Positions 1-8,623 of a stretch of DNA of 44,657 nucleotides are shown piece after piece. Numbering within the stretch: position 1 is the stretch's first letter; every line of letters starts with the position of its first letter. Under the pieces are notes generated by a model, which saw nothing but the letters and a program-made list of their open reading frames with translations, was not told the origin of the DNA and did no database searches. The DNA lies in assembly GCA_017305925.1 (NCBI GenBank), contig JAFKJW010000191.1, positions 1 to 44,657 on the forward strand, read 5' to 3'. Both the position numbers and the translations under genes were made by a program. The stretch is from Hyphomicrobiales bacterium. Lineage in GTDB: Bacteria > Pseudomonadota > Alphaproteobacteria > Rhizobiales > Rhizobiaceae.

Positions 1-71
1 GGATCGTCCTGGAGGATCGGCAGGGCCAATAGTGCGGGCAGGAGGTGCTCCGGCCTCGAATCCGGGCTGGT

Positions 72-1700
72 TCACGGCCGGATTTCGATCGCGCCTTCGA
101 GCTTCGCGAGTTCGAAATCCGAGATCAGGATATCGATGCGCGCCATCCATTTGCCCGGCACGGGCAATGCAAGGTTGCCGACGCGCCAGGTCCCGTCGCC
201 GTTCCTGGCCGCCGGCCGCCTTATCTGCTCGATGCCGGCGGCGGGGTTCGACAGGACGAGCGTGACCTCCCTGGCGTCCAGCGGTTTGAAATCGCCGGTC
301 ATGATCATGATCGAGGCGCTGACGGAGCCGGCGTGGCCGGGCGTGATCGTCAGCTCGGCCATGGCCTTGCCGGTTTGGATATGGACCGAGGCAGGGGCCG
401 CCGCGGCCTCGGCGAGCGCGCGCGGCGGCGGCGTGAAGCGCCAAAGCCCGGCGACGGCGAAGATCGCCAGAACCAGCACGATCTCAGCGCGGATCGAACG
501 CCGGAGCCTCAACTCCGCGCCGCGGTCGCCGCGTCCGGCCGGTCCGGTCAGCCAGAACCGGTTGACGGCCGCAAGCAGGAACAGCACGACGAGCAGGCAA
601 AGCTTGGCCGTCAGCACGCGGCCGTAGGCCGTGGTCCACAAGGCCTCGACGCTTTGCATCTGGATGACGGCCAGCACGATGCCGGCGGCCGCCAGCGCCA
701 GGACGGCCAGCGGAATGGTCCGGGAGAACCGGCGCAGGATCGCTGGGGCCTCGCGGGACCGCGCCGCGAATGCCGCGCCGAGCGGCACGAGCGCTCCCGC
801 CCAGAAGGCGATGCCGACGCCGTGCAGAAAGACCGCGGGCCGCGTCACCCATTGCGGTTGCGCGGCGCTGGCATGGCCGCTCGCGGCAAGTGCCGCGCCG
901 ATCGCCAGAAGCCCGACCAGCGAGAGGAGCTTTCCCGGCCTCGGTCCAGAGACGGTCGCGATGGCGCCGGCGGCAAGCGCTGCGGCGGCGATTGCCGCCG
1001 TCGTGCCGTAGGTGGTGGAAAGGCCCGTTCTCCATGTGATCGCCTGCCCGATGCCCGGCAAGGAGAGGCCGAGCGCGTCGAGGCCCTGGAGGCCGACCGA
1101 CAGCGGCGCGGCGATCAGGCCGACAAGGACGGTGAGGAGAGCGATCCGCGATGCGGCAGGCGACCCCTCGCCGATCCAGTTGCGGAAGAAGGCGCCGCCG
1201 ACGCCGATGAACAGACCCGCATAAAGGGCGATTCGCGCCAGCCAGATCGCGACGCGCACAGGCCAGTCGATGCTTCCGGCGGCAGCCGGAGCCGTCTGCG
1301 CGCCCGGCGCGCCGATCGAGAAGACGGCCGAGCCGCTCACCGGATGGCCGTCCTCCGATATGACGCGCCAGTTCAGCACATAGGTACCGCCTCCGAGGCC
1401 GGCCGGCGCCTCGATGTCGAGGGTGCTGTCGTGCAGCATGAAATGATCGAGCACGGCGGTGTCGCCGCCGGGTTCGGTGAGCTTGAGCACGATCGGCGAG
1501 ACGGGCTCGCTGAAGGTCAGCACGAAGGATTTCGGAGGCGTCGCGACCACCGCGCCGTCCTCGGGATCGGCATGGACCAGCGCGGCATGGGCAAGGGCTT
1601 CACCCTGGACCGTCGACAGCGCGGCCGCTGCAAGCAAAAGCGGGAACAAGGCCGTTCGCAGAAAATACGGAACGGCCTTCCGGATGCAGGCGATGATCAT
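72..1700 (-). CDS. CopC-CopD-YtkA fusion, copper resistance/uptake membrane protein
   Basis: This 542-residue protein joins three modules. Residues 1-37 are a signal peptide ending ALA; the mature chain starts HAALVHADP, placing a His at the amino terminus as in CopC copper sites. The CopC beta-sandwich runs to about 133 and contains the DGHPVSG motif with the second copper His. About 150-430 is a multi-helix CopD membrane domain. The tail from about 440 resembles a YtkA-like periplasmic domain. Such fusions are known to bind copper outside and to move it across or along the inner membrane. It lies 58 bases downstream of the DUF1775 gene on the same strand, so the two are probably co-transcribed. 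The 71 bases beyond its stop, up to the window edge, show nothing I can support. Confidence 0.9.
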   Translation of the reverse strand: MIIACIRKAVPYFLRTALFPLLLAAAALSTVQGEALAHAALVHADPEDGAVVATPPKSFVLTFSEPVSPIVLKLTEPGGDTAVLDHFMLHDSTLDIEAPAGLGGGTYVLNWRVISEDGHPVSGSAVFSIGAPGAQTAPAAAGSIDWPVRVAIWLARIALYAGLFIGVGGAFFRNWIGEGSPAASRIALLTVLVGLIAAPLSVGLQGLDALGLSLPGIGQAITWRTGLSTTYGTTAAIAAAALAAGAIATVSGPRPGKLLSLVGLLAIGAALAASGHASAAQPQWVTRPAVFLHGVGIAFWAGALVPLGAAFAARSREAPAILRRFSRTIPLAVLALAAAGIVLAVIQMQSVEALWTTAYGRVLTAKLCLLVVLFLLAAVNRFWLTGPAGRGDRGAELRLRRSIRAEIVLVLAIFAVAGLWRFTPPPRALAEAAAAPASVHIQTGKAMAELTITPGHAGSVSASIMIMTGDFKPLDAREVTLVLSNPAAGIEQIRRPAARNGDGTWRVGNLALPVPGKWMARIDILISDFELAKLEGAIEIRP

Positions 1701-1758
1701 GTCGGTTTCCTACCCCGCGGGCGGCCGGCGCGTCCAAAAGAACGCGCCGGCGGCCTGC

Positions 1759-2277
1759 CTACTGTTTCGGCAGGAGTTTTACGCCCGGAGCCGGCGTCTC
1801 GTAGTCGTCGGCATTCTTTCCGGCCTCCGGAATCTCGATCCAGCGCTCGGCGGCGCCGTCCGTGCATTCCTGAACCACCGGGAAATAGAGCATCGTGCCG
1901 GGCTTGAGGTCGCCGGTCAAATAGACGCGCGCGACGAATTCATCGTATTCGTCGTCCGGGAGGTTGCCGCTCCAGGAGAGTTCCTTCACCCCCTCGCTCG
2001 TCGGCGTGCCGTAATAATCGTAGGACTTGCCGTATTCGCCCTTCACCTTGGCGAGCGTCCAGCCTGGCTTCGGCTGCGGCTTCACCGCGATGACGCCGTC
2101 CGGAATCTGGACGCGCACCTTGACGGTGGCCTTGCCCGCGCAGCCGTGGCCCACGCGGAACACGGCCTTGTAGGATGAGCCGACCGGCGTCTCGCCCCTT
2201 TCGAGCGTGATGTGGGCAAAGGCGGGCATGGCCGCCATTCCGAAGGCCGCGGTGGCGATCAGGAGTTTCTTCAACAT
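1759..2277 (-). CDS. DUF1775 / YcnI-like periplasmic copper-binding protein
   Basis: The 172-residue protein has a clear signal peptide (MLKKLLIATAAFGMAAMPAFA) and a mature chain starting HITLERGE, the usual DUF1775 beginning. YcnI-type proteins are known to bind Cu(II) through this first His. The start was placed at 2277 rather than at a longer frame from 2400 because the signal peptide begins there and AAGGAAAG lies just upstream. The rest is beta-rich with one Cys pair (GHGC and VQEC). Its place between a DUF2946-like gene and the CopC-CopD fusion fits a copper-acquisition operon; a chaperone role toward CopCD is inference. Confidence 0.9.
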   Translation of the reverse strand: MLKKLLIATAAFGMAAMPAFAHITLERGETPVGSSYKAVFRVGHGCAGKATVKVRVQIPDGVIAVKPQPKPGWTLAKVKGEYGKSYDYYGTPTSEGVKELSWSGNLPDDEYDEFVARVYLTGDLKPGTMLYFPVVQECTDGAAERWIEIPEAGKNADDYETPAPGVKLLPKQ

Positions 2278-2529
2278 GGTTCTTTCCTTGTCTGAGACCG
2301 GCGTCTCCACCGGCGGGGTTTGCATGGATCGGCTTTCTGCCTGATCCGCATCGGGGTCACGGTCGCGGCAGACGCGGCCGCCGTCGTTGTGCGGGGTCAA
2401 ACGCGCGCAATGGCCGGCAGAACATGGTGCAGGAGCGCCGCATGGCCGAAGGCCCGGCGAGGGCGTTCGGGGCGATGCGGCGCGGGCCGATCCGACAGGC
2501 AGCGGCGCGCGAGCGCGCTCTTCACATGG

Positions 2530-2913
2530 TCAGGTCGTCAGAGGAGGAGCGCGGGGGCTGCCCGGATGGTGATCCGGGCTTTGGATATGGAACGCCTCGA
2601 AACGATCGAAACGGACATCGTTCGAAAGCCGCGGCCGCAGCAACCCGGTGTCGTCGCCGGGGGCGGCTGCCAGCAGCGGCGATACCATGCTGCAACCGAA
2701 GGTGCAGCAATCCGGAAGCTTGGAATGGTCGTGCGCGGGCACGGAGCCGTCATGATGGCTGCCGGCGGTGCAGGGCGGATTGCCGAAGGCGTCCAGCATC
2801 GGCGTCGCGGCGAAAGCGCCGCCCGCCCAGCCGCCCAGGAAGGATTGCAGCACGAGAATGCAGGCTGCGACGAGCGCGACCGCCGATCCTCGCCTGTGCC
2901 CCACCTTGCGCAA
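2530..2913 (-). CDS. DUF2946-like small exported protein, His/Cys-rich
   Basis: A protein of about 127 residues. A hydrophobic segment near the start (SAVALVAACILVLQSFLGG) looks like a signal or membrane anchor. It is followed by a His- and Cys-rich stretch (HHDG, HDHSKLPDCC, FGC) that could bind metal. A TTG start at 2913 is chosen because GGAGG lies about 7 bases upstream; a GTG at 2904 is possible and the frame stays open to 3039. The family call rests on size, the metal-ligand-rich tail and the position ahead of YcnI-like and CopCD genes, an arrangement known in alphaproteobacteria. The 252 bases between it and the next gene hold no ORF I can support. Confidence 0.6.
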   Translation of the reverse strand: MRKVGHRRGSAVALVAACILVLQSFLGGWAGGAFAATPMLDAFGNPPCTAGSHHDGSVPAHDHSKLPDCCTFGCSMVSPLLAAAPGDDTGLLRPRLSNDVRFDRFEAFHIQSPDHHPGSPRAPPLTT

Positions 2914-3010
2914 ATGCCACCTCCGGCAAGACGGATACCACGTGCGTGATCGGGGCGGAACAGAGCCGGCGTGCGGCAAAGCGCGGCGGCTTGCCGTCAC
3001 TTTTGTTTTC

Positions 3011-3053
3011 GCATCGCTTTTGCCGAAACCGACATCCACTTTCGGTGCGATGC
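3011..3053. repeat. Intergenic palindromic element
   Basis: A nested inverted repeat: GCATCGC (3011-3017) pairs with GCGATGC (3047-3053), and inside it CCGAAA (3023-3028) pairs with TTTCGG (3040-3045). It sits directly after the stop of the amidohydrolase gene. Its sequence resembles short palindromic elements scattered between genes in many Rhizobiales. There is no U-tract on either side, so a simple intrinsic terminator is less likely than a dispersed repeat or an mRNA 3'-end structure. Confidence 0.55.
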
Positions 3054-3054
3054 T

Positions 3055-3813
3055 TCATGCCTCCCGGAGGGGCGCGAGCGCGGCGGCCATGCGGCCGGCC
3101 CATTCTTCCATGCCGGCATCGTCCGCCAGCAGATCCTGCCTGATCTCGACCAGCACCGCCTCGATGCCGCGCCGGCCGCCATGGACAGGCACGGCATAGT
3201 CGGAATCGGCGCCGATGTCATAGGGCACGTTGGCGCCGACGTTGAGCGAGGGATCGGCCCGCAGGCCGGCGAGGATCGCTTCGCCGAGCGATTTCGCGCG
3301 GTCGTAAAGCACCCCGGCGTGCCAAGGCCGCGCGGCGCCGAGGAAGACGGGCGTGAAGGAGTGGATGGTGACGATGCGTGTCGGCCGTCCGGCGGCTTGG
3401 CGCGCGTCGAGATGGCGCGCCACCGCGTCGTGGAACGGCGTGAACATGACCGCCGCCCGCCGCGCCCGCTCGGTCTCGCCTATGCCGGCATTGCCTGGAA
3501 TGTCGGTGCTCTCGGAACGGGCAGGGATGCTGTCGGCCGCGTCCAGCGGCCGGTTGAGGTCGATCAGCAGGCGCGAATAGGTGCCGAGAAAGGCCGGCGC
3601 ATCAAGCTTTGCCGACAGGCGCCGCGTCACCCCGGCCGCGCCGATGTCCCAGGCGATGTGGCGCGACAGGTGCCGCGCTTCCAGGCCGAGCCCGCCATAG
3701 CCGGCCGGCATGTGGTTCGAGGCATGCTCGCAAAGGAGCACCATGTCGGAGCGACCGTCCTCGTTGAGGATCTCGACTGCTTCCGGCCAGTCGCTTTCAG
3801 GACTGGCGTCCAT
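3055..3813 (-). CDS. N-formylglutamate amidohydrolase family protein
   Basis: 252 residues, the normal length of the family. Conserved features include the early CEHASNHMP motif (Glu and His ligands of the zinc site), SRLLIDLNRP, and IHSFTPVF with the central His. Known members split N-formyl-L-glutamate to formate and glutamate in histidine breakdown, but no hut gene is present, so the substrate here is probably another N-acyl or glutamyl compound (inference). The ATG at 3813 directly follows the stop of the glutamine-synthetase-like gene, so translation is probably coupled. It is the last gene of the operon that begins at 10117. Confidence 0.88.
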   Translation of the reverse strand: MDASPESDWPEAVEILNEDGRSDMVLLCEHASNHMPAGYGGLGLEARHLSRHIAWDIGAAGVTRRLSAKLDAPAFLGTYSRLLIDLNRPLDAADSIPARSESTDIPGNAGIGETERARRAAVMFTPFHDAVARHLDARQAAGRPTRIVTIHSFTPVFLGAARPWHAGVLYDRAKSLGEAILAGLRADPSLNVGANVPYDIGADSDYAVPVHGGRRGIEAVLVEIRQDLLADDAGMEEWAGRMAAALAPLREA

Positions 3814-5130
3814 TCAATAGAGCTTTCCGTAGAGGTCGCAGATGGCGGCGGGATCGTGATTGGCGAGCTGCTCCGCCTCGTGCCGCTTGACGCCGATGAA
3901 GGTTTCGACGAAGGCGGGCGCGAACCAGCCGGTGACCGTCCTGTCGGCAAGGAAGGCATCGAGCGCGGCGGGCAGCGTCTCCGGCAGGCGTTTCAGGCCG
4001 AGCTTCGCCTTTTCGGCCTCGCTCATCTGCTCGGGGTCGCCCGTGACGAGCGGTGGCGAGCCCAGGTCGGCTTTTATGCCCTCGAGTCCGGCGCGCACGA
4101 TTGCCGCAAGCGAGAGATAGGGATTGGCGGTGGCGTCGGCGGCGCGATACTCGATATTGTACTGCCGCGCCGGATCGCGCCCGCCGATCGTCACCGTCGG
4201 GCAGATGCGCAGCGTGGCCTCGCGGTCGCGGTCGGCCAGCCAGGTGTAGGACGAGCTCCAGTTGTGCGGCCGCAGCCGGTAATAGGACGGCACGCTGGAT
4301 GCGGTGAGCACCGTGATGGCCGGCAGGTGCCTGAGCACGCCGGCGCAGAACGCGCCCGCAATGGCTGAAACGCCGCCCGGCCTGCCGGCATCGTAGGCCG
4401 CCGGCTTGCCGCCCGCGTCGGTGAAGCTGAAGTGGATGTGCACGCCGTTGCCGACCGCGTTCGGTGCCGTCTTGGGGGTGAAGGTGGCGCGCCAGCCATT
4501 GCTGCGGGCGAGCTCGCGCGTGATCTCGCGGATCGCCACCGCGCGGTCCGCCGCCGCAAGCGCACCGGCCGGCTCATGGGTCACCTCGAACTGGTCGTCG
4601 CCATATTCGGCGATGACGACCTCCGGCGCGACGCCCGCCTCCTCCAGCGCCGCCATCAGGGTGGCCGGGAAGGGGTCCGTGCGCCGCAGCGCCGCCAGAG
4701 AGAACGAATGGGCGGGGGCGAATGCGGCCCCGCAAATCTGGAATTCGTGCTCGAAGGCGGCGGTCATGCGCAGCCCCGTCGTCGTTTCCAGGTCGGCGAG
4801 CGCGTCGGCCAGCATGGTGCGCGTGCAGCCGAGCCACGGGGTGCCGTCCAGCTCGACAAGGTTGCCGGCGACCATGTCGAAGGGCGTGGCCGAGCCAGTC
4901 AGTGCGGTGCGGAAGCGCGCGGCGAGGTCCGGGATCAGGCGCAGATCGCCCGACGAGCCCCAGGGATTGGGCGCGACGATGGAGTTGAAGGGGGTAAGCG
5001 ACAGGTTCGCCTGCAACCAGCCGACGCCGGTGGCGGCGGTCTTCTCCAGCCGGCTTTCGACCACCGAGCGGCCGCGCGTCACGGCAGCCAGGTCGGTGGT
5101 GACGATCGCGACGAGGGGCTCAACGGTCAT
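3814..5130 (-). CDS. Glutamine synthetase family protein (gamma-glutamyl-amine ligase type)
   Basis: 438 residues. Metal and nucleotide site motifs of the GlnA fold are visible: FEHEF, EYGDDQFEVTHEP, NGVHIHFSF, YRLRPHNWS and the IEYRAADATANPYL signature. Proteins of this length without the adenylylation tyrosine region are usually not housekeeping glutamine synthetases but ligate glutamate to amines such as putrescine, ethanolamine or alkylamines using ATP. The ATG at 5130 overlaps the stop of the isochorismatase gene (ATGA), which decides the start over a longer frame reaching 5313. With a GMC dehydrogenase, an aldehyde dehydrogenase and two amidohydrolases in the operon, a gamma-glutamylation route for an amino compound is plausible (inference). 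Confidence 0.87.
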   Translation of the reverse strand: MTVEPLVAIVTTDLAAVTRGRSVVESRLEKTAATGVGWLQANLSLTPFNSIVAPNPWGSSGDLRLIPDLAARFRTALTGSATPFDMVAGNLVELDGTPWLGCTRTMLADALADLETTTGLRMTAAFEHEFQICGAAFAPAHSFSLAALRRTDPFPATLMAALEEAGVAPEVVIAEYGDDQFEVTHEPAGALAAADRAVAIREITRELARSNGWRATFTPKTAPNAVGNGVHIHFSFTDAGGKPAAYDAGRPGGVSAIAGAFCAGVLRHLPAITVLTASSVPSYYRLRPHNWSSSYTWLADRDREATLRICPTVTIGGRDPARQYNIEYRAADATANPYLSLAAIVRAGLEGIKADLGSPPLVTGDPEQMSEAEKAKLGLKRLPETLPAALDAFLADRTVTGWFAPAFVETFIGVKRHEAEQLANHDPAAICDLYGKLY

Positions 5131-5774
5131 GTGGCGCTCTCCATCGCTTTGATGCGGGCTACGACCGTGTCGGTGTCGGCGATCCAGCAGTAGCCGCCGA
5201 ACGCCTTCAGCGCCGTGGCGTGGCGCTCGGGCGTGCCGGTGGCGCACGCGTCCGACACGCAGGTGACGAGGTAGCCGCGGTCGGCCGCGTCGCGCACCGC
5301 CATGTCCACGCACTGGTCGGTCATGATGCCGACGACGATGAGCGAGCGGATGCCGAGGTTCTTCAGAAGATAGTCGATATTGGTCGAGTTGAAGACGCCG
5401 GACGACGTCTTGGGCAGCATGATCTCGTCGCCGACCGGCGCAAGCGAGGCGACCGGCGGGCCCTCCGGCAGGCTCGGCGCGACATGGATCGGGGTGAGCT
5501 TGTGGTCGAGCGAGCGGTCGCGTCCGTCCTCGGTCAGGCTCTGGATGATGGTGTGCAGCACCTCCACGCCGTTGGCGCGCGCCGCCTTCAGCAGACGTTC
5601 CTGGTTGGGGATCGTCTCGGCCGCCGTGTGCCGGTAGAAATAGTCCTCCGGGCCGCGCTCAGGATGGGCGGGATCCAAACCGGGCTCCAGCCAGATGCGC
5701 TGCATGTCGACGAGGAGAAGCGCGGTCTCGCCGCGCCGGTAGGGCTCATCGCGTCTGGGAAGCGGTTGGGTCAT
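5127..5774 (-). CDS. Isochorismatase family cysteine hydrolase
   Basis: 215 residues with the complete triad of the family: Asp23 in LLLVDMQ, Lys122 in LPKTSSG and Cys155 in MTDQCVD. The nearby cis-peptide region (VVGIMTD) is also normal. Characterised members hydrolyse amides, carbamoyl groups or nicotinamide, and this one should act on a small amide in the cytoplasm; the substrate is not predictable. It lies 72 bases after the GMC oxidoreductase gene and overlaps the ligase gene by four bases. The operon context points to removal of an acyl or carbamoyl group during catabolism. Confidence 0.9.
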   Translation of the reverse strand: MTQPLPRRDEPYRRGETALLLVDMQRIWLEPGLDPAHPERGPEDYFYRHTAAETIPNQERLLKAARANGVEVLHTIIQSLTEDGRDRSLDHKLTPIHVAPSLPEGPPVASLAPVGDEIMLPKTSSGVFNSTNIDYLLKNLGIRSLIVVGIMTDQCVDMAVRDAADRGYLVTCVSDACATGTPERHATALKAFGGYCWIADTDTVVARIKAMESAT

Positions 5775-5846
5775 GGCGTGCGGTCCTGCCTTGTTGATTT
5801 GGTCCCGAGCATGTCCCGGTGCCGTCCAGCGGCGGCGCGGCCATCG

Positions 5847-7559
5847 TCAGTGGCGCGGCATGCCGTCGGCGATCTTCTCCGCGATCATAATGGTCGGCAG
5901 ATTGGTGTTGGCGCAAGGGATGGTCGGCATGATCGAGGCGTCGCTGATGTAAAGCCCCTCCAGCCCGCGTACCTTCCCGCGGGCGTCCGTCACGGCCATC
6001 CTGTCGCCGTCAGGTCCCATGCGGCATGTGCAGGAAGGATGCCACACCCCGCCGACCGTCTCGGAAATATAGGCCTCTAGTTCGCCGCGATCGGCTACCA
6101 GCCTGCGGGGATCGTTGAAATTCGCCAGCATGTAAGGGAGGGCTTTCTCCCGCAGCTTGCCGATCAGATCGATGCCGAGCGCGCCGACGCCGGTGACGAA
6201 GGCGCCCATGCGGGTCTGCTTCGAAAAGCGCTTGCCGAACTCCGACATGCCGCCCGCGTAGAGGCCGGACAGCACCGACGCTAGGCTGGGATCGGTCGCA
6301 AGCCCCACGGCACGCTCGAAGGCGTCCGCGAGGCGCGTCAGGTCGCGCCTGTCGGAGAGCATGCGGAAGTCGATGCGCGGCGAGCCGTCCGGCGACGACG
6401 GGTCGAGCAGGAGCTGGCCCCGCGAATAGGACTTGTTGACCCAGAAGAACACCGAGCCGAGCTGGCCCCCGACCGAATGCCAGGCGGCACGGGTGACGAA
6501 GTTCATGTGCATGTCGCCGGGTGGGCAGCCCTCCAGCCCCGACGAGAAGCGATAGCCGATCGGGATATGGTAATCGAGCGGTCCTTTCTGCCGTGCGGAC
6601 GGCTTCAGGAAGGGCACGAGGCCCGAGGAAGGATGCTCCATCAGGTTCTGGCCGACGCCCGGCAGGTCGAGCACCGGTGCGATGCCGCAATCGGCAAGGT
6701 GGGGCGAGGGACCGATGCCGGAGCGCATCAGGAGCGCCGGCGTCGCCAGCGCGCCGGCGCAGACGACGATGCGGCCGGCCCTCAGTTTCTCCTGCTCGCC
6801 GTCGCGGCGGACGGCCACGCCCACGGCGCGGCCCGCCTCGATAAGGATGCGCGAAGCCGTCGTCATCGTGCGGATCTGGAGGTTCGGCCTGCGCCTCACC
6901 TCCGGCGTGAGGTAGGCCCAGGCGGTGCTGACGCGCCGCTTCTGCTCGTCCATGTTCACGGCCATCTCGAAGGTGCCGTCCTCCCACCTGCCGTTCTGGT
7001 CGGGAAGGAAGGGGATGCCGCGTTCGGCGCAGACGGCCAGCATCGCGTGGGTGAACGGCGTCCAGATTTCCGCGCCCCTGCGGCGGATCGGGAACGGCCC
7101 GGTCTTGCCGTGCAGGTCGTTGTCGATATCGAGGTCGCGTTCGAGCTTCTTGAAGTAGGGCAGGCATTCCTCCCACGACCAGCCCTCGACGCCCAGTTCG
7201 CCCCATTCATCGTAGTCGGAGGGCGCGCCCCGGTTGGCGCCGATGCCGTTGATCGCCGAACCGCCGCCCAGCACGCGGGCCTGCTCGTAGCGTGTGGCTT
7301 TCGCTTCGGGACGGTTCGAGCCCTTGTAGGAAAACGATGCCTTGAGGCTGTCCCAGGTGTAGCGCGGGTTGGAATAGGCGATGCCGGGGTAGGGGCTGGC
7401 AAGATCGGGAAAATCCTCCGGCCGCGCGGCAGCGAGGCCCGCTTCCAGCAGGATGACCCTGATCGCCGGATCCTCGGTGAGGCGGGAGGCGAGCACGCAG
7501 CCCGACGAGCCGCCGCCGACGATGATATAGTCCGCTACGATAGTCCCTGTCTGGCCCAT
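5847..7559 (-). CDS. GMC family (choline dehydrogenase-like) oxidoreductase
   Basis: 570 residues. The FAD-binding motif VGGGSSGCVLASRL is at residues 14-27, the first GMC signature (GGGSAINGIGANRG) is near 90, and the catalytic His is in WHPSCTCRMG with the partner Asn in CANTNLPT near the end. GMC enzymes oxidise primary alcohols or sugars to aldehydes. The start at 7559 has GAGGA eight bases upstream and gives the normal family amino terminus; a longer frame to 7676 is rejected. Paired with the aldehyde dehydrogenase of the same operon it could convert an alcohol to an acid. No signal peptide is seen, so a cytoplasmic location is expected. Confidence 0.92.
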   Translation of the reverse strand: MGQTGTIVADYIIVGGGSSGCVLASRLTEDPAIRVILLEAGLAAARPEDFPDLASPYPGIAYSNPRYTWDSLKASFSYKGSNRPEAKATRYEQARVLGGGSAINGIGANRGAPSDYDEWGELGVEGWSWEECLPYFKKLERDLDIDNDLHGKTGPFPIRRRGAEIWTPFTHAMLAVCAERGIPFLPDQNGRWEDGTFEMAVNMDEQKRRVSTAWAYLTPEVRRRPNLQIRTMTTASRILIEAGRAVGVAVRRDGEQEKLRAGRIVVCAGALATPALLMRSGIGPSPHLADCGIAPVLDLPGVGQNLMEHPSSGLVPFLKPSARQKGPLDYHIPIGYRFSSGLEGCPPGDMHMNFVTRAAWHSVGGQLGSVFFWVNKSYSRGQLLLDPSSPDGSPRIDFRMLSDRRDLTRLADAFERAVGLATDPSLASVLSGLYAGGMSEFGKRFSKQTRMGAFVTGVGALGIDLIGKLREKALPYMLANFNDPRRLVADRGELEAYISETVGGVWHPSCTCRMGPDGDRMAVTDARGKVRGLEGLYISDASIMPTIPCANTNLPTIMIAEKIADGMPRH

Positions 7560-7650
7560 TGCGCCGTTCCTCAGGCTCTTTTTGCAATCGACGTCGATCT
7601 TCCGGCCGACGACGATATCGTTCCGTGTCTCTTTTCCGCCCGGCCCGGTC

Positions 7651-8622
7651 CTATTCCGGCGGATCGAGAGCGGCATCGTCGGCTCCGCAGATCAGCGTGC
7701 CGACGCGCTCGTGTGGCTGGAGCCTGATCTTGCCGAGACTGAGCGCGGCGATGGCGGCGGCGGCCGACAGGTCGGCGCGGATGGAGAACTCCGAGAGGAT
7801 CCAGCGCGCCGCGGCGAGCAACTGATCGTCCTCGACGAGGACGATCTCTTCCACGTGCTTCGAGACGATGTCGTAGATCAGCGGCGCGGTCTTGCCGCAC
7901 GACATGGTTGCGACGCGCGTCCATTGGCGTTCGAGCTGAACCGGGCCGCCGGCTTCGAGCGCGGCATGGAGCGTCGGGCTGCCGACGGGCTCGATGCCGA
8001 TGATGCGCGCCTTGGGATTGCGCGCGTGGACCGCCGTGGCCAGGCCGGAAATCAGGCCGCCGCCGCCGATGGCGACGAGATAGACGTCGATGTCGGGAAC
8101 CTGGTCCAGCATTTCCAGCGCGACCGTTCCCTGGCCGATGACGACATCGGGGTCCTTGAACGGGTGGAAATAGATCGCGCCCTCGCTCTCGGCCTGCGCG
8201 CGGGCGGCGGCATCCGCATCGTCCCATTTATTGCCGACGATCCTGACGGTGGCATTCCAGTCGGCCAGCGACTTGATCTTGGCACGGGAGGCGTTGGGCG
8301 GGAGATAGATGGTGGTGGGAACCTGCGCGAGGAACCCGGCGCGCGCCACCGCCATGCCGTGGTTGCCGCCGGAAGCGGTGACGATGCCTTTCTCCAGCAT
8401 CGCGGGCGGCGTCGTGAGAAGCCGGTTGATGGCGCCGCGCGCCTTGAAGGCGCCCGTCACCTGGAGGCTTTCGAGCTTCAGGAAGAGCGGATTGGGCACC
8501 GGACGCTGGCGCACCTGACCGACCTCGATCATCGGGGTGCGGCGTATGTGGCCGGCGATGCGCGCCGCGGCGGCCTCGATGGCCTCGAGGGTAACGGCAG
8601 AGGACTGGTCGGCCGGTGTCAT
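7651..8622 (-). CDS. Threonine/serine dehydratase-like PLP enzyme
   Basis: 323 residues, fold-type II PLP enzyme. The PLP lysine is Lys60 in TGAFKARGA, the substrate loop SGGNHG follows, and the phosphate-binding glycine loop IGGGGLISG is near 190. There is no ACT regulatory domain, as in catabolic dehydratases. Such enzymes deaminate threonine or serine, but related members act on hydroxyaspartate or ureidosuccinate-type substrates, so the exact substrate is open. The ATG at 8622 follows the aldehyde dehydrogenase stop by one base; an upstream in-frame ATG at 8637 would overlap more and lacks support. Confidence 0.88.
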   Translation of the reverse strand: MTPADQSSAVTLEAIEAAAARIAGHIRRTPMIEVGQVRQRPVPNPLFLKLESLQVTGAFKARGAINRLLTTPPAMLEKGIVTASGGNHGMAVARAGFLAQVPTTIYLPPNASRAKIKSLADWNATVRIVGNKWDDADAAARAQAESEGAIYFHPFKDPDVVIGQGTVALEMLDQVPDIDVYLVAIGGGGLISGLATAVHARNPKARIIGIEPVGSPTLHAALEAGGPVQLERQWTRVATMSCGKTAPLIYDIVSKHVEEIVLVEDDQLLAAARWILSEFSIRADLSAAAAIAALSLGKIRLQPHERVGTLICGADDAALDPPE

Positions 8623-8623
8623 G

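Noticed and set aside
1-71. Possible end of a plus-strand gene (a frame ending at the TAG near 29-31)
   Set aside because: Only about ten codons are visible, not enough to support a gene.
45-1907. Plus-strand frame of about 620 codons opposite the copper genes
   Set aside because: Antisense shadow of high-GC coding DNA; the minus strand has recognisable CopC-CopD and YcnI domains.
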